Shown: positions 1-5,043 of the stretch, piece after piece
How positions within the stretch are numbered: position 1 is the stretch's first letter
Layout of the letters: each line of letters starts with the position of its first letter
Assembly (NCBI GenBank): GCA_018814265.1
Contig: JAHIZU010000076.1
Coordinates: 1 to 5,043 of the forward strand
Length of the DNA: 5,043 bases
Direction of reading: 5' to 3'
Source: Candidatus Margulisiibacteriota bacterium
Lineage (GTDB): Bacteria; Margulisbacteria; WOR-1; O2-12-FULL-45-9
Translations under genes and position numbers: made by a program
Notes under the pieces: generated by a model
Told to the model about the DNA's origin: nothing
Database searches by the model: none
Seen by the model: the letters and a program-made list of their open reading frames with translations, nothing else

Positions 1-674
1 CTTTTGTTTCCAGCAGACGGGCCAGGGCCTTCCATGCCAATGACCGCGTCCATAATATTTACCTGGGGCTTGGTTACTTCCAGAATATCAACCAACATTT
101 CAGAAAACTCATAAGGCTGCGGCGCGAAGATATGGTATTTTGTCTTGAAAAAACCGGGGACAGCGCCGAACATATTCTTGATGGCGCCGGTATAAAGGGT
201 CCAGCCATGGGTCTTTAACTTGGGAAGATTAATGATCACGTCCGCGTCTAAAACTGCTTGAGCTATTTTTAGGGTTTTTATTCTTTGGTTATTGCTGGGG
301 CTGGGAACGTCTGCTATTTTTGATTTTTGAAAATTAAGGATCTCTCCGCCAGCTTCCTTGGCTGCCTTGGCAAAGCCGGTCCGCTCCATGGTTTTGTCGA
401 TATTGGCAGAGGTATTCCCGGGACTGTCTCCCACCAAGGCCTTGGCCCCGAGCTTCTTAACTTCTTTTATTACCGCGGCAACAATTGCTGGGTGGGTGGT
501 TACGACTGCGTCTGGTGCGGAGTCCATGAGAGCATTAACTTTGAGGAGAACCCGGTGCCCGGGTTTGACGATCGAATCCAGTCCGCCAATAAGCTGAAGG
601 CATTGGGCGACAGCTTGGTCGACAGTGTCTTGCTCGTAATTTGGACAGGAAGCGATGGCGACTTTTGAGTTCAT
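1..674 (-). CDS. DUF362 family protein, N-terminal 224 residues (3' end outside window)
   Basis: Reading the minus strand from ATG at 674 gives an open frame to the window edge with no stop, so the C-terminus is missing. The protein begins MNSKVAIASC. It shows the DUF362 (PF04015) pattern: a hydrophobic strand and turn VLLKVN (42-47), TTHPAIVAAVIKEVKKLGAK (59-78), then VGDSPGNTS (81-89). Further on come LDADVIINLPKLKTHG (142-157) and GAIKNMFGAVPG (163-174). DUF362 proteins have no settled biochemical function; many carry a C-terminal 4Fe-4S ferredoxin-like part, which cannot be checked here. No signal peptide or membrane segment is visible. The start is supported by AAGGA (683-679) 4 nt upstream and by a promoter at 813-840. 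The gene lies downstream of thrC on the same strand but has its own promoter, so it is probably a separate unit. Family assignment is confident; role is unknown. Confidence 0.88.
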   Translation of the reverse strand, partial: MNSKVAIASCPNYEQDTVDQAVAQCLQLIGGLDSIVKPGHRVLLKVNALMDSAPDAVVTTHPAIVAAVIKEVKKLGAKALVGDSPGNTSANIDKTMERTGFAKAAKEAGGEILNFQKSKIADVPSPSNNQRIKTLKIAQAVLDADVIINLPKLKTHGWTLYTGAIKNMFGAVPGFFKTKYHIFAPQPYEFSEMLVDILEVTKPQVNIMDAVIGMEGPGPSAGNK

Positions 675-723
675 TTAATCCTTATCCCGACTTATTGGTT
701 AATTGTTTACTTATTCTTTTAAG

Positions 724-750
724 CCCTTCTCCATTGGAAATGGAGAAGGG
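724..750. repeat. Intergenic hairpin, copy 1 (12-bp perfect stem, 3-nt loop)
   Basis: CCCTTCTCCATT (724-735) pairs perfectly with AATGGAGAAGGG (739-750) around a 3-nt loop (GGA on the plus strand). A near copy lies at 847-873. If the promoter at 813-840 is used, this hairpin sits inside the 5' leader of the DUF362 mRNA, about 50 nt before its start codon. No run of T follows it on either strand, so it is a poor intrinsic terminator. It looks like a dispersed intergenic palindrome of the REP-like kind. Confidence 0.8.
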
Positions 751-812
751 TTAAATGGTGTGATTTTTTATGGTTTTCCGGAATCTTCTTTTAATCTCCT
801 ATTAGTGAGTTT

Positions 813-840
813 ATTATATCATTATGGACTTTAACCACAA
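813..840 (-). promoter_or_regulatory. Predicted sigma70-type promoter for the DUF362 gene
   Basis: On the minus strand there is a perfect TATAAT (818-813) with TTGTGG (840-835) 16 bp upstream. This predicts a start of transcription near 806 and a leader of roughly 130 nt before the ATG at 674. The leader would contain hairpin copy 1 and the AAGGA ribosome binding site. The -10 is a full match and the -35 keeps only TTG, so this is a moderate-strength prediction. Confidence 0.55.
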
Positions 841-846
841 ACTTAA

Positions 847-873
847 CCCCTCTCCATTTTTAATGGAGAGGGG
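847..873. repeat. Intergenic hairpin, copy 2 (12-bp perfect stem), possible weak thrC terminator
   Basis: CCCCTCTCCATT (847-858) pairs perfectly with AATGGAGAGGGG (862-873) around a TTT loop. It differs from the copy at 724-750 by one base pair changed on both arms (T-A to C-G). It lies 60 nt past the thrC stop on the minus strand and is followed there by TTAAGTTTGTGG, which is only mildly T-rich. It could therefore end thrC transcription weakly, but it is best described as a repeat. The GGGGTGAGG units at 906-929 may be its tail. Confidence 0.75.
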
Positions 874-905
874 CATTAATCACAGAATAGCCAATTAATC
901 AATAA

Positions 906-929
906 ATTGGGGTGAGGATTGGGGTGAGG
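906..929. repeat. Tandem duplication of a 12-mer, ATTGGGGTGAGG x2
   Basis: ATTGGGGTGAGG occurs twice head to tail (906-917 and 918-929), ending 3 bp before the thrC stop codon complement. Just before it, CCAATT (891-896) and AATTGG (905-910) form a short imperfect palindrome. The G-rich unit uses the same vocabulary as the GGAGAGGGG hairpin arm at 862-873, so the whole 847-930 segment may be one repeat element. Confidence 0.7.
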
Positions 930-932
930 TGC

Positions 933-1982
933 CTAATAACCGAGTCTCTTGATTACCTCGCTGATCTTGCAGGGGACAAACGTGGGTTTTTTACCGAGCA
1001 GGATGGCGTTGTCAGGGTCTTTAAGCCCGTGGCCGGTCAGGATGCAGACGACCGTTGATCCGTCAGGGACGTTGCCGGCTTTGGCTAATTTAATTAGACC
1101 GGCGACAGAAGCGGCGGAAGCAGGTTCAATAAAGATGCCTTCCTTGGAGGCTACCATTTTATAGGCTTCGATTATTTCCTGGTCAGTTACAATGCTGATC
1201 GAGCCGCCGGATTCCTCAGCCGCGGCAACGGCCGGTTTCCAGCTGGCGGGATTTCCGATCCTGATGGCAGTGGCAATAGTCTCCGGATTTTCGATCGCGT
1301 GGCCGCGGACAATAGGAGCGGCGCCTTCAGCTTGAAAACCGATCATCTTAGGCAGAGTGGTAATTTGTTTGGCGCCAAAATATTCTTTATAACCTTTCCA
1401 GTAAGCGGTAATATTGCCGGCATTGCCGACTGGAATAGCCTGGAAGTCCGGCACAGCGTCCAATTGGTTGCAGATCTCAAAGGCGCCGGTTTTCTGGCCC
1501 TCGATGCGAAAAGGGTTGATAGAATTAACTATTTCTATCGCATATTTTTCGCCGATCTCTCTGACTAGATCAAGGGCCTGATCAAAGTTCCCGTCTACTT
1601 CAAAGACTTTAGCCCCATGCATAATAGCTTGAGAAAGCTTTCCCAAAGCGATTTTTCCTTTGGGAATGATGACAATACAGTCAATCCCGGCTCGGGCTGC
1701 ATAAGCTGAAGCCGAGGCGGAAGTATTACCGGTTGAAGCGCAAATAACTGCCTTGCGGTTTTTCTCCAGGGCCTTGGCCATAGCCAGACACATACCGCGA
1801 TCCTTAAAAGATCCAGTAGGATTAGCCCCTTCATATTTTAAATAGACCTTGCAGCGGGTAATCTCAGAGATATGTTTCGCATAGAGCAGGGGAGTATTTC
1901 CCTCATAGAAAGTCACGACCGGCGTTTTGTCAGTAACCGGGAGGTAATCGCGATATTCTTCTATAACACCTTTCCAGCGCAT
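933..1982 (-). CDS. thrC: Threonine synthase
   Basis: This 349-residue protein is a PLP-dependent fold-type II enzyme. It is predicted to convert O-phospho-L-homoserine and water to L-threonine and phosphate, the last step of threonine synthesis, in the cytoplasm. Visible landmarks are EGNTPLL (27-33) and GANPTGSFKDRGM (52-64), with Lys60 as the PLP Schiff-base lysine. STGNTSAS (83-90) and PVGNAGN (184-190) form the cofactor phosphate and substrate loops. EPASAASVAG (286-295) and TGHGLKDP (316-323) follow, where Thr316 should contact the pyridine nitrogen. The length fits the short bacterial ThrC type. ATG is preceded by AGGAG (1993-1989) at 6 nt. The gene follows the lipoprotein gene by 13 nt and is the last gene of the minus-strand operon. 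Related fold-type II enzymes (threonine dehydratase, cysteine synthase) are less likely, because the motif set and length match ThrC. Confidence 0.95.
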   Translation of the reverse strand: MRWKGVIEEYRDYLPVTDKTPVVTFYEGNTPLLYAKHISEITRCKVYLKYEGANPTGSFKDRGMCLAMAKALEKNRKAVICASTGNTSASASAYAARAGIDCIVIIPKGKIALGKLSQAIMHGAKVFEVDGNFDQALDLVREIGEKYAIEIVNSINPFRIEGQKTGAFEICNQLDAVPDFQAIPVGNAGNITAYWKGYKEYFGAKQITTLPKMIGFQAEGAAPIVRGHAIENPETIATAIRIGNPASWKPAVAAAEESGGSISIVTDQEIIEAYKMVASKEGIFIEPASAASVAGLIKLAKAGNVPDGSTVVCILTGHGLKDPDNAILLGKKPTFVPCKISEVIKRLGY

Positions 1983-1995
1983 GTTTTTCTCCTGA

Positions 1996-2475
1996 TTATT
2001 TAATCTTTATATCTTTGGGCAGAGGGATGGTGCCCGAAGCTTTTATGGGGGTGGCAACCGTGACGCCCATTGTGCCGGCGGTAAGAGACCCTTCGATCCG
2101 ATAGCTGATAGTGTCTCTACCCTCGGCGATACGTTGCGCAACAGCCAGGACACTGCCGAACAAACGACCGTAGCCAATAAAAACAGGAATCTTTATAAGC
2201 TTTTTTGAATTAGCCGGCAGGTTAAATCCGCCGCGCTCTTCGACCAGGAGCTCCTGGTTTTCAATGAACACTTTGTAATCATATTTGGAAACGTCGATGG
2301 ACAAAGGATTTTCATTTGCGACATTGAACCAGAAGTTGACTTCAATTCCCTGGGCAGTTATATCCGCAATTTTATATTCCAGGAATTCCGCCTTGGGCGG
2401 AGACGGCTGAATGCAAGAGCTTAAAATAAAGGCAACGGAAATAAGGATAGGGATGATTAATGTTTTCTTAAGCAT
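1996..2475 (-). CDS. LEA14/WHy-domain lipoprotein
   Basis: From ATG at 2475 the product is 159 residues. It opens with a lipoprotein signal peptide: MLKK, a hydrophobic stretch (5-17), then the lipobox LSSC with the acylated Cys at 21. Residue 22 is Ile, not Asp. The mature part (about 30-155) has the look of a LEA type 2/WHy beta-sandwich: a hydrophobic beta strand, then NENPLSIDVSKYDYKVFIEN (54-73), then alternating polar/hydrophobic strands. In this family the domain is linked to stress tolerance, but no specific bacterial role is settled. A GTG at 2493 in the same frame would add MLYYCQ. I prefer the ATG because it puts LKK directly at the start of a classic signal peptide. Neither start has a Shine-Dalgarno; translation may be coupled to the upstream gene, which stops 20 nt before, or start on a leaderless transcript. 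It sits between the EamA-like gene and thrC. Confidence 0.8.
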   Translation of the reverse strand: MLKKTLIIPILISVAFILSSCIQPSPPKAEFLEYKIADITAQGIEVNFWFNVANENPLSIDVSKYDYKVFIENQELLVEERGGFNLPANSKKLIKIPVFIGYGRLFGSVLAVAQRIAEGRDTISYRIEGSLTAGTMGVTVATPIKASGTIPLPKDIKIK

Positions 2476-2483
2476 TTGGCAAT

Positions 2484-2512
2484 AATATAGCACAATTAGA
2501 TTTGTTTGAAAA
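2484..2512 (-). promoter_or_regulatory. Possible internal promoter upstream of the lipoprotein gene
   Basis: On the minus strand TATATT (2489-2484) ends 8 nt before the ATG at 2475. TTTTCA (2512-2507) lies 17 bp upstream, inside the last codons of the EamA-like gene. Matches to consensus are 5/6 and 4/6. This is AT-rich sequence, so chance is a real alternative. The spacing to ATG matches that of the two promoters at 2883-2946. Confidence 0.3.
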
Positions 2513-2873
2513 GAAGCAGAAATATCCCGACCGCGATCAGCGCAATCCCCAGATAATTATGCAGCAGCAGCTTTTCGCCCAGCATAAAGTAGGAGAACAA
2601 GGCCACAAAAATAAAGCCCAAAGCGGTCATGGGGAAAGCCACGCTTAGTTTGAACCAGGAAAGGATTGCCAGCCAAAGAAAATAGGAAGAAGCCATCAAG
2701 GCGGTTCCCAGGAGAACGTAAGGGTTGGAGAGCAACGCCAGGCCGAGGCTAAAGAGATCTTTGCTCTCTTTGATGTTGAAGGAACCAACTTTGACCAGGC
2801 CGATCTTTAAGATTATCTGGCTAAAGGCCAGGATCGAAGTATATATAACGACCCAAATAAATAACTTGATCAT
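2496..2873 (-). CDS. Four-helix EamA/ArnE-like membrane transporter protein
   Basis: This 125-residue, strongly hydrophobic protein has four predicted membrane helices (about 3-23, 52-72, 77-97 and 105-123). That equals one EamA repeat, half of a usual ten-helix DMT exporter. The second half, with VAFPM (78-82), FIFVALFSYFMLGEKL (87-102) and YLGIALIAVGIFLL (107-120), resembles ArnE-type and small multidrug resistance (SMR) proteins. TM1 has no acidic residue; the essential TM1 glutamate of EmrE-type drug exporters is absent, and a Gln19 with Lys23 (SQIILK) is closer to ArnE. I infer a small carrier acting as a homo- or heterodimer, perhaps for a lipid-linked or sugar substrate; the substrate is unknown. 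It is the first gene of the minus-strand operon. There is no proper Shine-Dalgarno, and a TATAAT ends only 9 nt before the ATG. Confidence 0.83.
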   Translation of the reverse strand: MIKLFIWVVIYTSILAFSQIILKIGLVKVGSFNIKESKDLFSLGLALLSNPYVLLGTALMASSYFLWLAILSWFKLSVAFPMTALGFIFVALFSYFMLGEKLLLHNYLGIALIAVGIFLLLFKQI

Positions 2874-2882
2874 TCCGTGATT

Positions 2883-2911
2883 ATTATAGGTGTTTAAATG
2901 GGTCAGAGCAA
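2883..2911 (-). promoter_or_regulatory. Predicted promoter of the EamA-like/lipoprotein/thrC operon, near-leaderless
   Basis: On the minus strand TATAAT (2888-2883, full match) has TTGCTC (2911-2906) 17 bp upstream. The ATG begins at 2873, 9 nt after the -10 box. Transcription should start near 2876-2873, leaving a leader of zero to three nucleotides, consistent with the missing ribosome binding site. The -35 keeps only TTG. Confidence 0.6.
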
Positions 2912-2916
2912 GCCCC

Positions 2917-2946
2917 TCGACTCACTCTCCTTAGATATGATATAAT
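2917..2946 (+). promoter_or_regulatory. Predicted promoter of the hisS operon, near-leaderless
   Basis: TATAAT (2941-2946, full match) is preceded at 18 bp by TCGACT (2917-2922, 4/6 to TTGACA). The hisS ATG is at 2956, 9 nt after the -10 box. Only CCGTCCGTT lies between, with no Shine-Dalgarno. The -35 box is 5 bp from the -35 of the opposing promoter, so the two polymerase sites are back to back and probably compete or are co-regulated. Confidence 0.6.
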
Positions 2947-2955
2947 CCGTCCGTT

Positions 2956-4203
2956 ATGAAGTATTCTATCCCTCGTGGAACCAAGGATATTTTGCCTGCT
3001 GACAGCCCTCTCTGGCAAAAACTGGAAGCAATTTGCCGGCATGTTTTTGGCGCTTACAATTACCATGAGATCAGAACACCTGTTTTTGAGAAAACCGAAC
3101 TATTTACACGCTCAATCGGTAACACAACCGATATTGTTAAGAAAGAAATGTATGAATTTAAAGACCGCAAGGGTAGAAGTTTATGCTTGCGGCCCGAAGA
3201 AACAGCTCCAGTGGTCAGGGCAGGACTTGAGAATGGCTTGATCCGACCGGATCAAGTGACCAAACTTTATTATATTGGACCAATGTTCCGTTATGAACGG
3301 CCTCAGGCTGGCCGTCAGCGCCAATTTCATCAGGCTGGGGTAGAAGTCTTTGGTTCAGCAGACCCTTTAATTGATGCTGAAGTTATCTTAATGAATGTTC
3401 AGTTGTTCGAAGCTTTGGGTCTTATGGATCTGGAAGTTAATATGAATAGTGTTGGTTGTCCAAAATGTCGACCAGAATTTCGCCAGCAGCTTAAAGCCTA
3501 CTTTAAGGATAATATAAGCAAGATGTGTGATGATTGTCGGGATCGGTTTGAGCACAATCCATTGCGCATCTTGGACTGTAAAGAGGCGAAATGCCAGAAA
3601 TTTATTAACTCAGCCCCAGCCTCAGTCGACACTTTGTGCGCCGACTGCAAAACCCATTTTGAAGAAGTGATTAAAATGCTTGATTACCAGGAAGCCAAGG
3701 TTGTGGTTAACAAGCGGTTGGTGCGCGGACTTGATTACTATAATAGGACAACTTTTGAGGTCGTGGCTAAATCACTTGGGGCGCAAAACGCTATTTCCGG
3801 TGGCGGCCGGTATGATGATCTGGTGGCCGAGCTGGGCGGGAAACCAACCCCGGCGGTCGGGTTTGCCATTGGCATTGAAAGGGTGATCGAGGTCTTGAAA
3901 AAATCAGAGATCGCGCTGGCCCAGCAGCCAAAGGTCAAAATATTCTTTGCCGCGCTGGGCGATGAAGCAAGAAAGCTAGCCTTTGATCTGGTGATCGGCT
4001 ATAGAGAAAGATTCATCAATGCGGATATGGATTATCTGGGCAAATCCCTGAAGTCCCAGCTTAAATTAGCGGATAAACTGGGCGCGGAAAAAGTGATCAT
4101 TTTGGGTGAAGATGAATTGAAAAAAGGATATGGTATAATTAAAGATATGAAGACCTCAAAACAGGAAGAGGTCAAATTAGATTCCCTCGCGGAGGTTATG
4201 TAA
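2956..4203 (+). CDS. hisS: Histidyl-tRNA synthetase (HisRS)
   Basis: This 415-residue class II synthetase charges tRNA-His with histidine in the cytoplasm. It opens with the canonical MKYSIPRGTKDILP. It has LRPEETAPVVRA (78-89), motif 2 FRYERPQAGRQRQFHQ (111-126) and the HisRS signature LVRGLDYYNRTTFE (255-268). SGGGRYDDL (281-289) and motif 3 GFAIGIERV (302-310) follow, then a C-terminal anticodon-binding domain (about 326-412). Between the catalytic blocks, residues 164-240 form an insertion with eight cysteines: CPKC (168, 171), CDDC (191, 194), C208, C213 and CADC (228, 231). Such Cys-rich insertions occur in many bacterial HisRS proteins, and the pairing suggests zinc sites (inference). 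It lies 2 nt upstream of the zinc-ribbon gene and heads the operon. It is complete, with no missing catalytic motif. Confidence 0.97.
   Translation: MKYSIPRGTKDILPADSPLWQKLEAICRHVFGAYNYHEIRTPVFEKTELFTRSIGNTTDIVKKEMYEFKDRKGRSLCLRPEETAPVVRAGLENGLIRPDQVTKLYYIGPMFRYERPQAGRQRQFHQAGVEVFGSADPLIDAEVILMNVQLFEALGLMDLEVNMNSVGCPKCRPEFRQQLKAYFKDNISKMCDDCRDRFEHNPLRILDCKEAKCQKFINSAPASVDTLCADCKTHFEEVIKMLDYQEAKVVVNKRLVRGLDYYNRTTFEVVAKSLGAQNAISGGGRYDDLVAELGGKPTPAVGFAIGIERVIEVLKKSEIALAQQPKVKIFFAALGDEARKLAFDLVIGYRERFINADMDYLGKSLKSQLKLADKLGAEKVIILGEDELKKGYGIIKDMKTSKQEEVKLDSLAEVM
4191..4195 (+). promoter_or_regulatory. Shine-Dalgarno for the zinc-ribbon gene, inside the end of hisS
   Basis: GGAGG lies 10 nt before the ATG at 4206, within the last codons of hisS. 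It supports the start of the 59-residue gene and suggests translational coupling across the 2-nt gap. Confidence 0.6.
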
Positions 4204-4205
4204 TA

Positions 4206-4385
4206 ATGAAAGATTTTCGCTGTAAACAATGCAATCGTTTGTTAGCCAAGGTTTCGCAAAATTCCCGGGTGGAGGTTAAGTGCTCCAGGTGTAAAACCAT
4301 TAATCTTTTCTCCGAGGAAATATTTATCACGATTGAGGAAAGGAATAAGGACCTGTGTACCGATCCAGAAACTGCGGGGAATTAA
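4206..4385 (+). CDS. Com-like zinc-ribbon protein, 59 residues
   Basis: The frame runs ATG to TAA and encodes a small protein starting [13 protein letters not shown]. Two CxxC knuckles, C6/C9 and C26/C29, are 16 residues apart, with KCSRCKTIN (25-33) after a short beta hairpin. This is the pattern of the phage Mu Com family (zinc-finger translational activators of mom), which also includes many chromosomal bacterial members of unknown role. It should bind one zinc ion and may bind RNA or DNA (inference from the family). The tail (about 38-59) is charged and its last 10 codons overlap aspS, so it is probably not under strong constraint of its own. The start follows the hisS stop by 2 nt with GGAGG 10 nt upstream. 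Its place between two tRNA synthetase genes suggests a link to translation, but this is unproven. Confidence 0.85.
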   Translation: MKDFRCKQCNRLLAKVSQNSRVEVKCSRCKTINLFSEEIFITIEERNKDLCTDPETAGN

Positions 4386-5043
4386 ATACAAAAGACGTTG
4401 GTAAAGAAGCTGCCTTGGCCGGTTGGGTCCATCGCCGGCGCGACCATGGCGGCTTGATCTTTATTGACCTGCGCGACCGTTATGGTTTGACCCAGGTGGT
4501 TTTTGACCAGACAAACAAGGACCTGCTTAAGCTGGCTGAGAAACTGCGCGGTGAATTTGTTGTTTCTGTTAAAGGTAAAGTAGTTGCCCGGACTGCTGAG
4601 GCTGTTAACAAGAATATCCCGACCGGTACCATAGAGGTGGCTGCCACTGCCTTGGAGATCCTTAACCCGGCTAAAACTCCGCCGATCGAGGTGGCTGACG
4701 CTAAGACAGAGCCCGATGAAAATATCCGTTTAAAATACCGCTATATTGATCTGCGCAAGGAAAAAATGCGCGAGAACCTGGTTTTTCGTCATAAAGTTAT
4801 CAAAGCTATTTCCGATTGTCTTGATCAAGAAGGTTTTTTAGAAATTGAGACGCCGTTTTTGACCAAGTCAACGCCAGAAGGCGCGCGCGACTTTTTAGTG
4901 CCTAGCCGCGTCAATCCGGGTAAATTCTACGCGCTACCTCAGTCGCCGCAATTGTTTAAACAGCTCCTCATGGTTGCGGGCATGGACAAATACTTTCAGA
5001 TCGTCCGCTGTTTCCGAGATGAAGACCTGCGGGCGGACCGGCA
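4355..5043 (+). CDS. aspS: Aspartyl-tRNA synthetase (AspRS), N-terminal 229 residues (3' end outside window)
   Basis: This class IIb synthetase attaches aspartate to tRNA-Asp. The visible part holds the N-terminal OB-fold anticodon domain (about 1-105) with the canonical CGEL and [20 protein letters not shown] (23-42). The start of the catalytic domain follows: [14 protein letters not shown] (128-141), motif 1 around [20 protein letters not shown] (161-180), [11 protein letters not shown] (196-206) and motif 2 beginning [10 protein letters not shown] (220-229), where the window ends. The start is GTG at 4355, giving [10 protein letters not shown], which aligns with the usual AspRS N-terminus. 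An in-frame stop at 4346-4348 excludes anything further upstream. AAGGA (4347-4351) sits only 3 nt before it, with a more distant AGGA at 4341-4344. The gene overlaps the zinc-ribbon gene by 31 nt in another frame. His31 occupies the position where discriminating enzymes such as E. coli AspRS have Leu, suggesting that it also charges tRNA-Asn. Confidence 0.96.
   Translation, partial: MYRSRNCGELNTKDVGKEAALAGWVHRRRDHGGLIFIDLRDRYGLTQVVFDQTNKDLLKLAEKLRGEFVVSVKGKVVARTAEAVNKNIPTGTIEVAATALEILNPAKTPPIEVADAKTEPDENIRLKYRYIDLRKEKMRENLVFRHKVIKAISDCLDQEGFLEIETPFLTKSTPEGARDFLVPSRVNPGKFYALPQSPQLFKQLLMVAGMDKYFQIVRCFRDEDLRADR

Noticed and set aside
327..668. Plus-strand open frames over the DUF362 gene (327-668, 358-597)
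   Set aside because: They lie antisense to a frame with clear DUF362 motifs, have no ribosome binding site and show no recognisable protein family.
724..750. Hairpin copy 1 as a strong intrinsic terminator
   Set aside because: No T-tract follows on either strand, and it lies inside the probable leader of DUF362 rather than at the end of a gene.
949..1834. Open frames at 949-1164, 1299-1568 (plus) and 1595-1834 (minus)
   Set aside because: These are alternative frames of thrC; the thrC frame accounts for all conserved motifs here.
2476..2493. GTG start for the lipoprotein, adding six residues
   Set aside because: There is no Shine-Dalgarno, and the extra MLYYCQ precedes an already complete signal peptide beginning MLKK. 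It cannot be fully excluded, since GTG lies 2 nt after the upstream stop and could be coupled.
2900..2940. tRNA or riboswitch in the divergent region
   Set aside because: No cloverleaf or conserved riboswitch core could be formed; the region is filled by the two promoters.
2884..3066. Minus-strand open frame across the divergent promoters and the 5' end of hisS
   Set aside because: It covers both predicted promoters and the hisS start, and its translation has no family resemblance.
2956..4203. Possible base-composition shift within hisS (5' half looks more AT-rich than 3' half)
   Set aside because: The difference is slight by eye, the protein is continuous with all motifs, and nothing else suggests recombination.
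3680..4229. Open frames at 3680-3886 (plus), 3738-3938 and 4032-4229 (minus)
   Set aside because: These are shadows of hisS, whose own frame is intact with all motifs.

Overview
This looks like a chromosomal stretch from a bacterium, probably an uncultured lineage. The genes use the standard code with mixed GC/AT content, and one protein carries a bacterial lipobox. The HisRS has a long cysteine-rich insertion and the AspRS is bacterial-type. Both types occur in many anaerobic and candidate-phylum bacteria, so I cannot name a phylum from this window alone. No phage, IS, CRISPR, tRNA or rRNA gene is visible.

Layout. The left half (1-2873) is coded on the minus strand. In order of transcription it holds a four-helix EamA/ArnE-like membrane protein (2873-2496), a small LEA14/WHy-type lipoprotein (2475-1996) and threonine synthase thrC (1982-933). 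The spacings are 20 and 13 nt, so these form one likely operon. A 258-bp intergenic region (675-932) follows, with two nearly identical 12-bp-stem hairpins, a tandem 12-mer and a good promoter. That promoter serves the next minus-strand gene, a DUF362 protein (674 to beyond base 1), whose C-terminus lies outside the window.

The right half (2956-5043) is coded on the plus strand as a tight translation operon: hisS, a 59-residue Com-like zinc-ribbon gene 2 nt downstream, and aspS. aspS starts at a GTG that overlaps the zinc-ribbon gene by 31 nt and runs off the right edge. The two halves diverge from an 82-bp region (2874-2955) carrying two back-to-back sigma70-type promoters.

The most notable signal is how initiation is organised. 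Both genes that open a transcription unit at the divergent region (the EamA-like gene and hisS) have TATAAT ending 9 nt before the ATG and no Shine-Dalgarno, which predicts leaderless or near-leaderless mRNAs. Downstream or UTR-bearing genes (thrC, the zinc ribbon, aspS, DUF362) do have Shine-Dalgarno sequences. Other points of interest are a histidine in AspRS at the position linked to non-discriminating (Asp/Asn) tRNA charging, an eight-cysteine insertion in HisRS, and a compensatory base-pair change between the twin hairpins. I found no clear evidence of a wholly new multi-gene system; most of the window is housekeeping.
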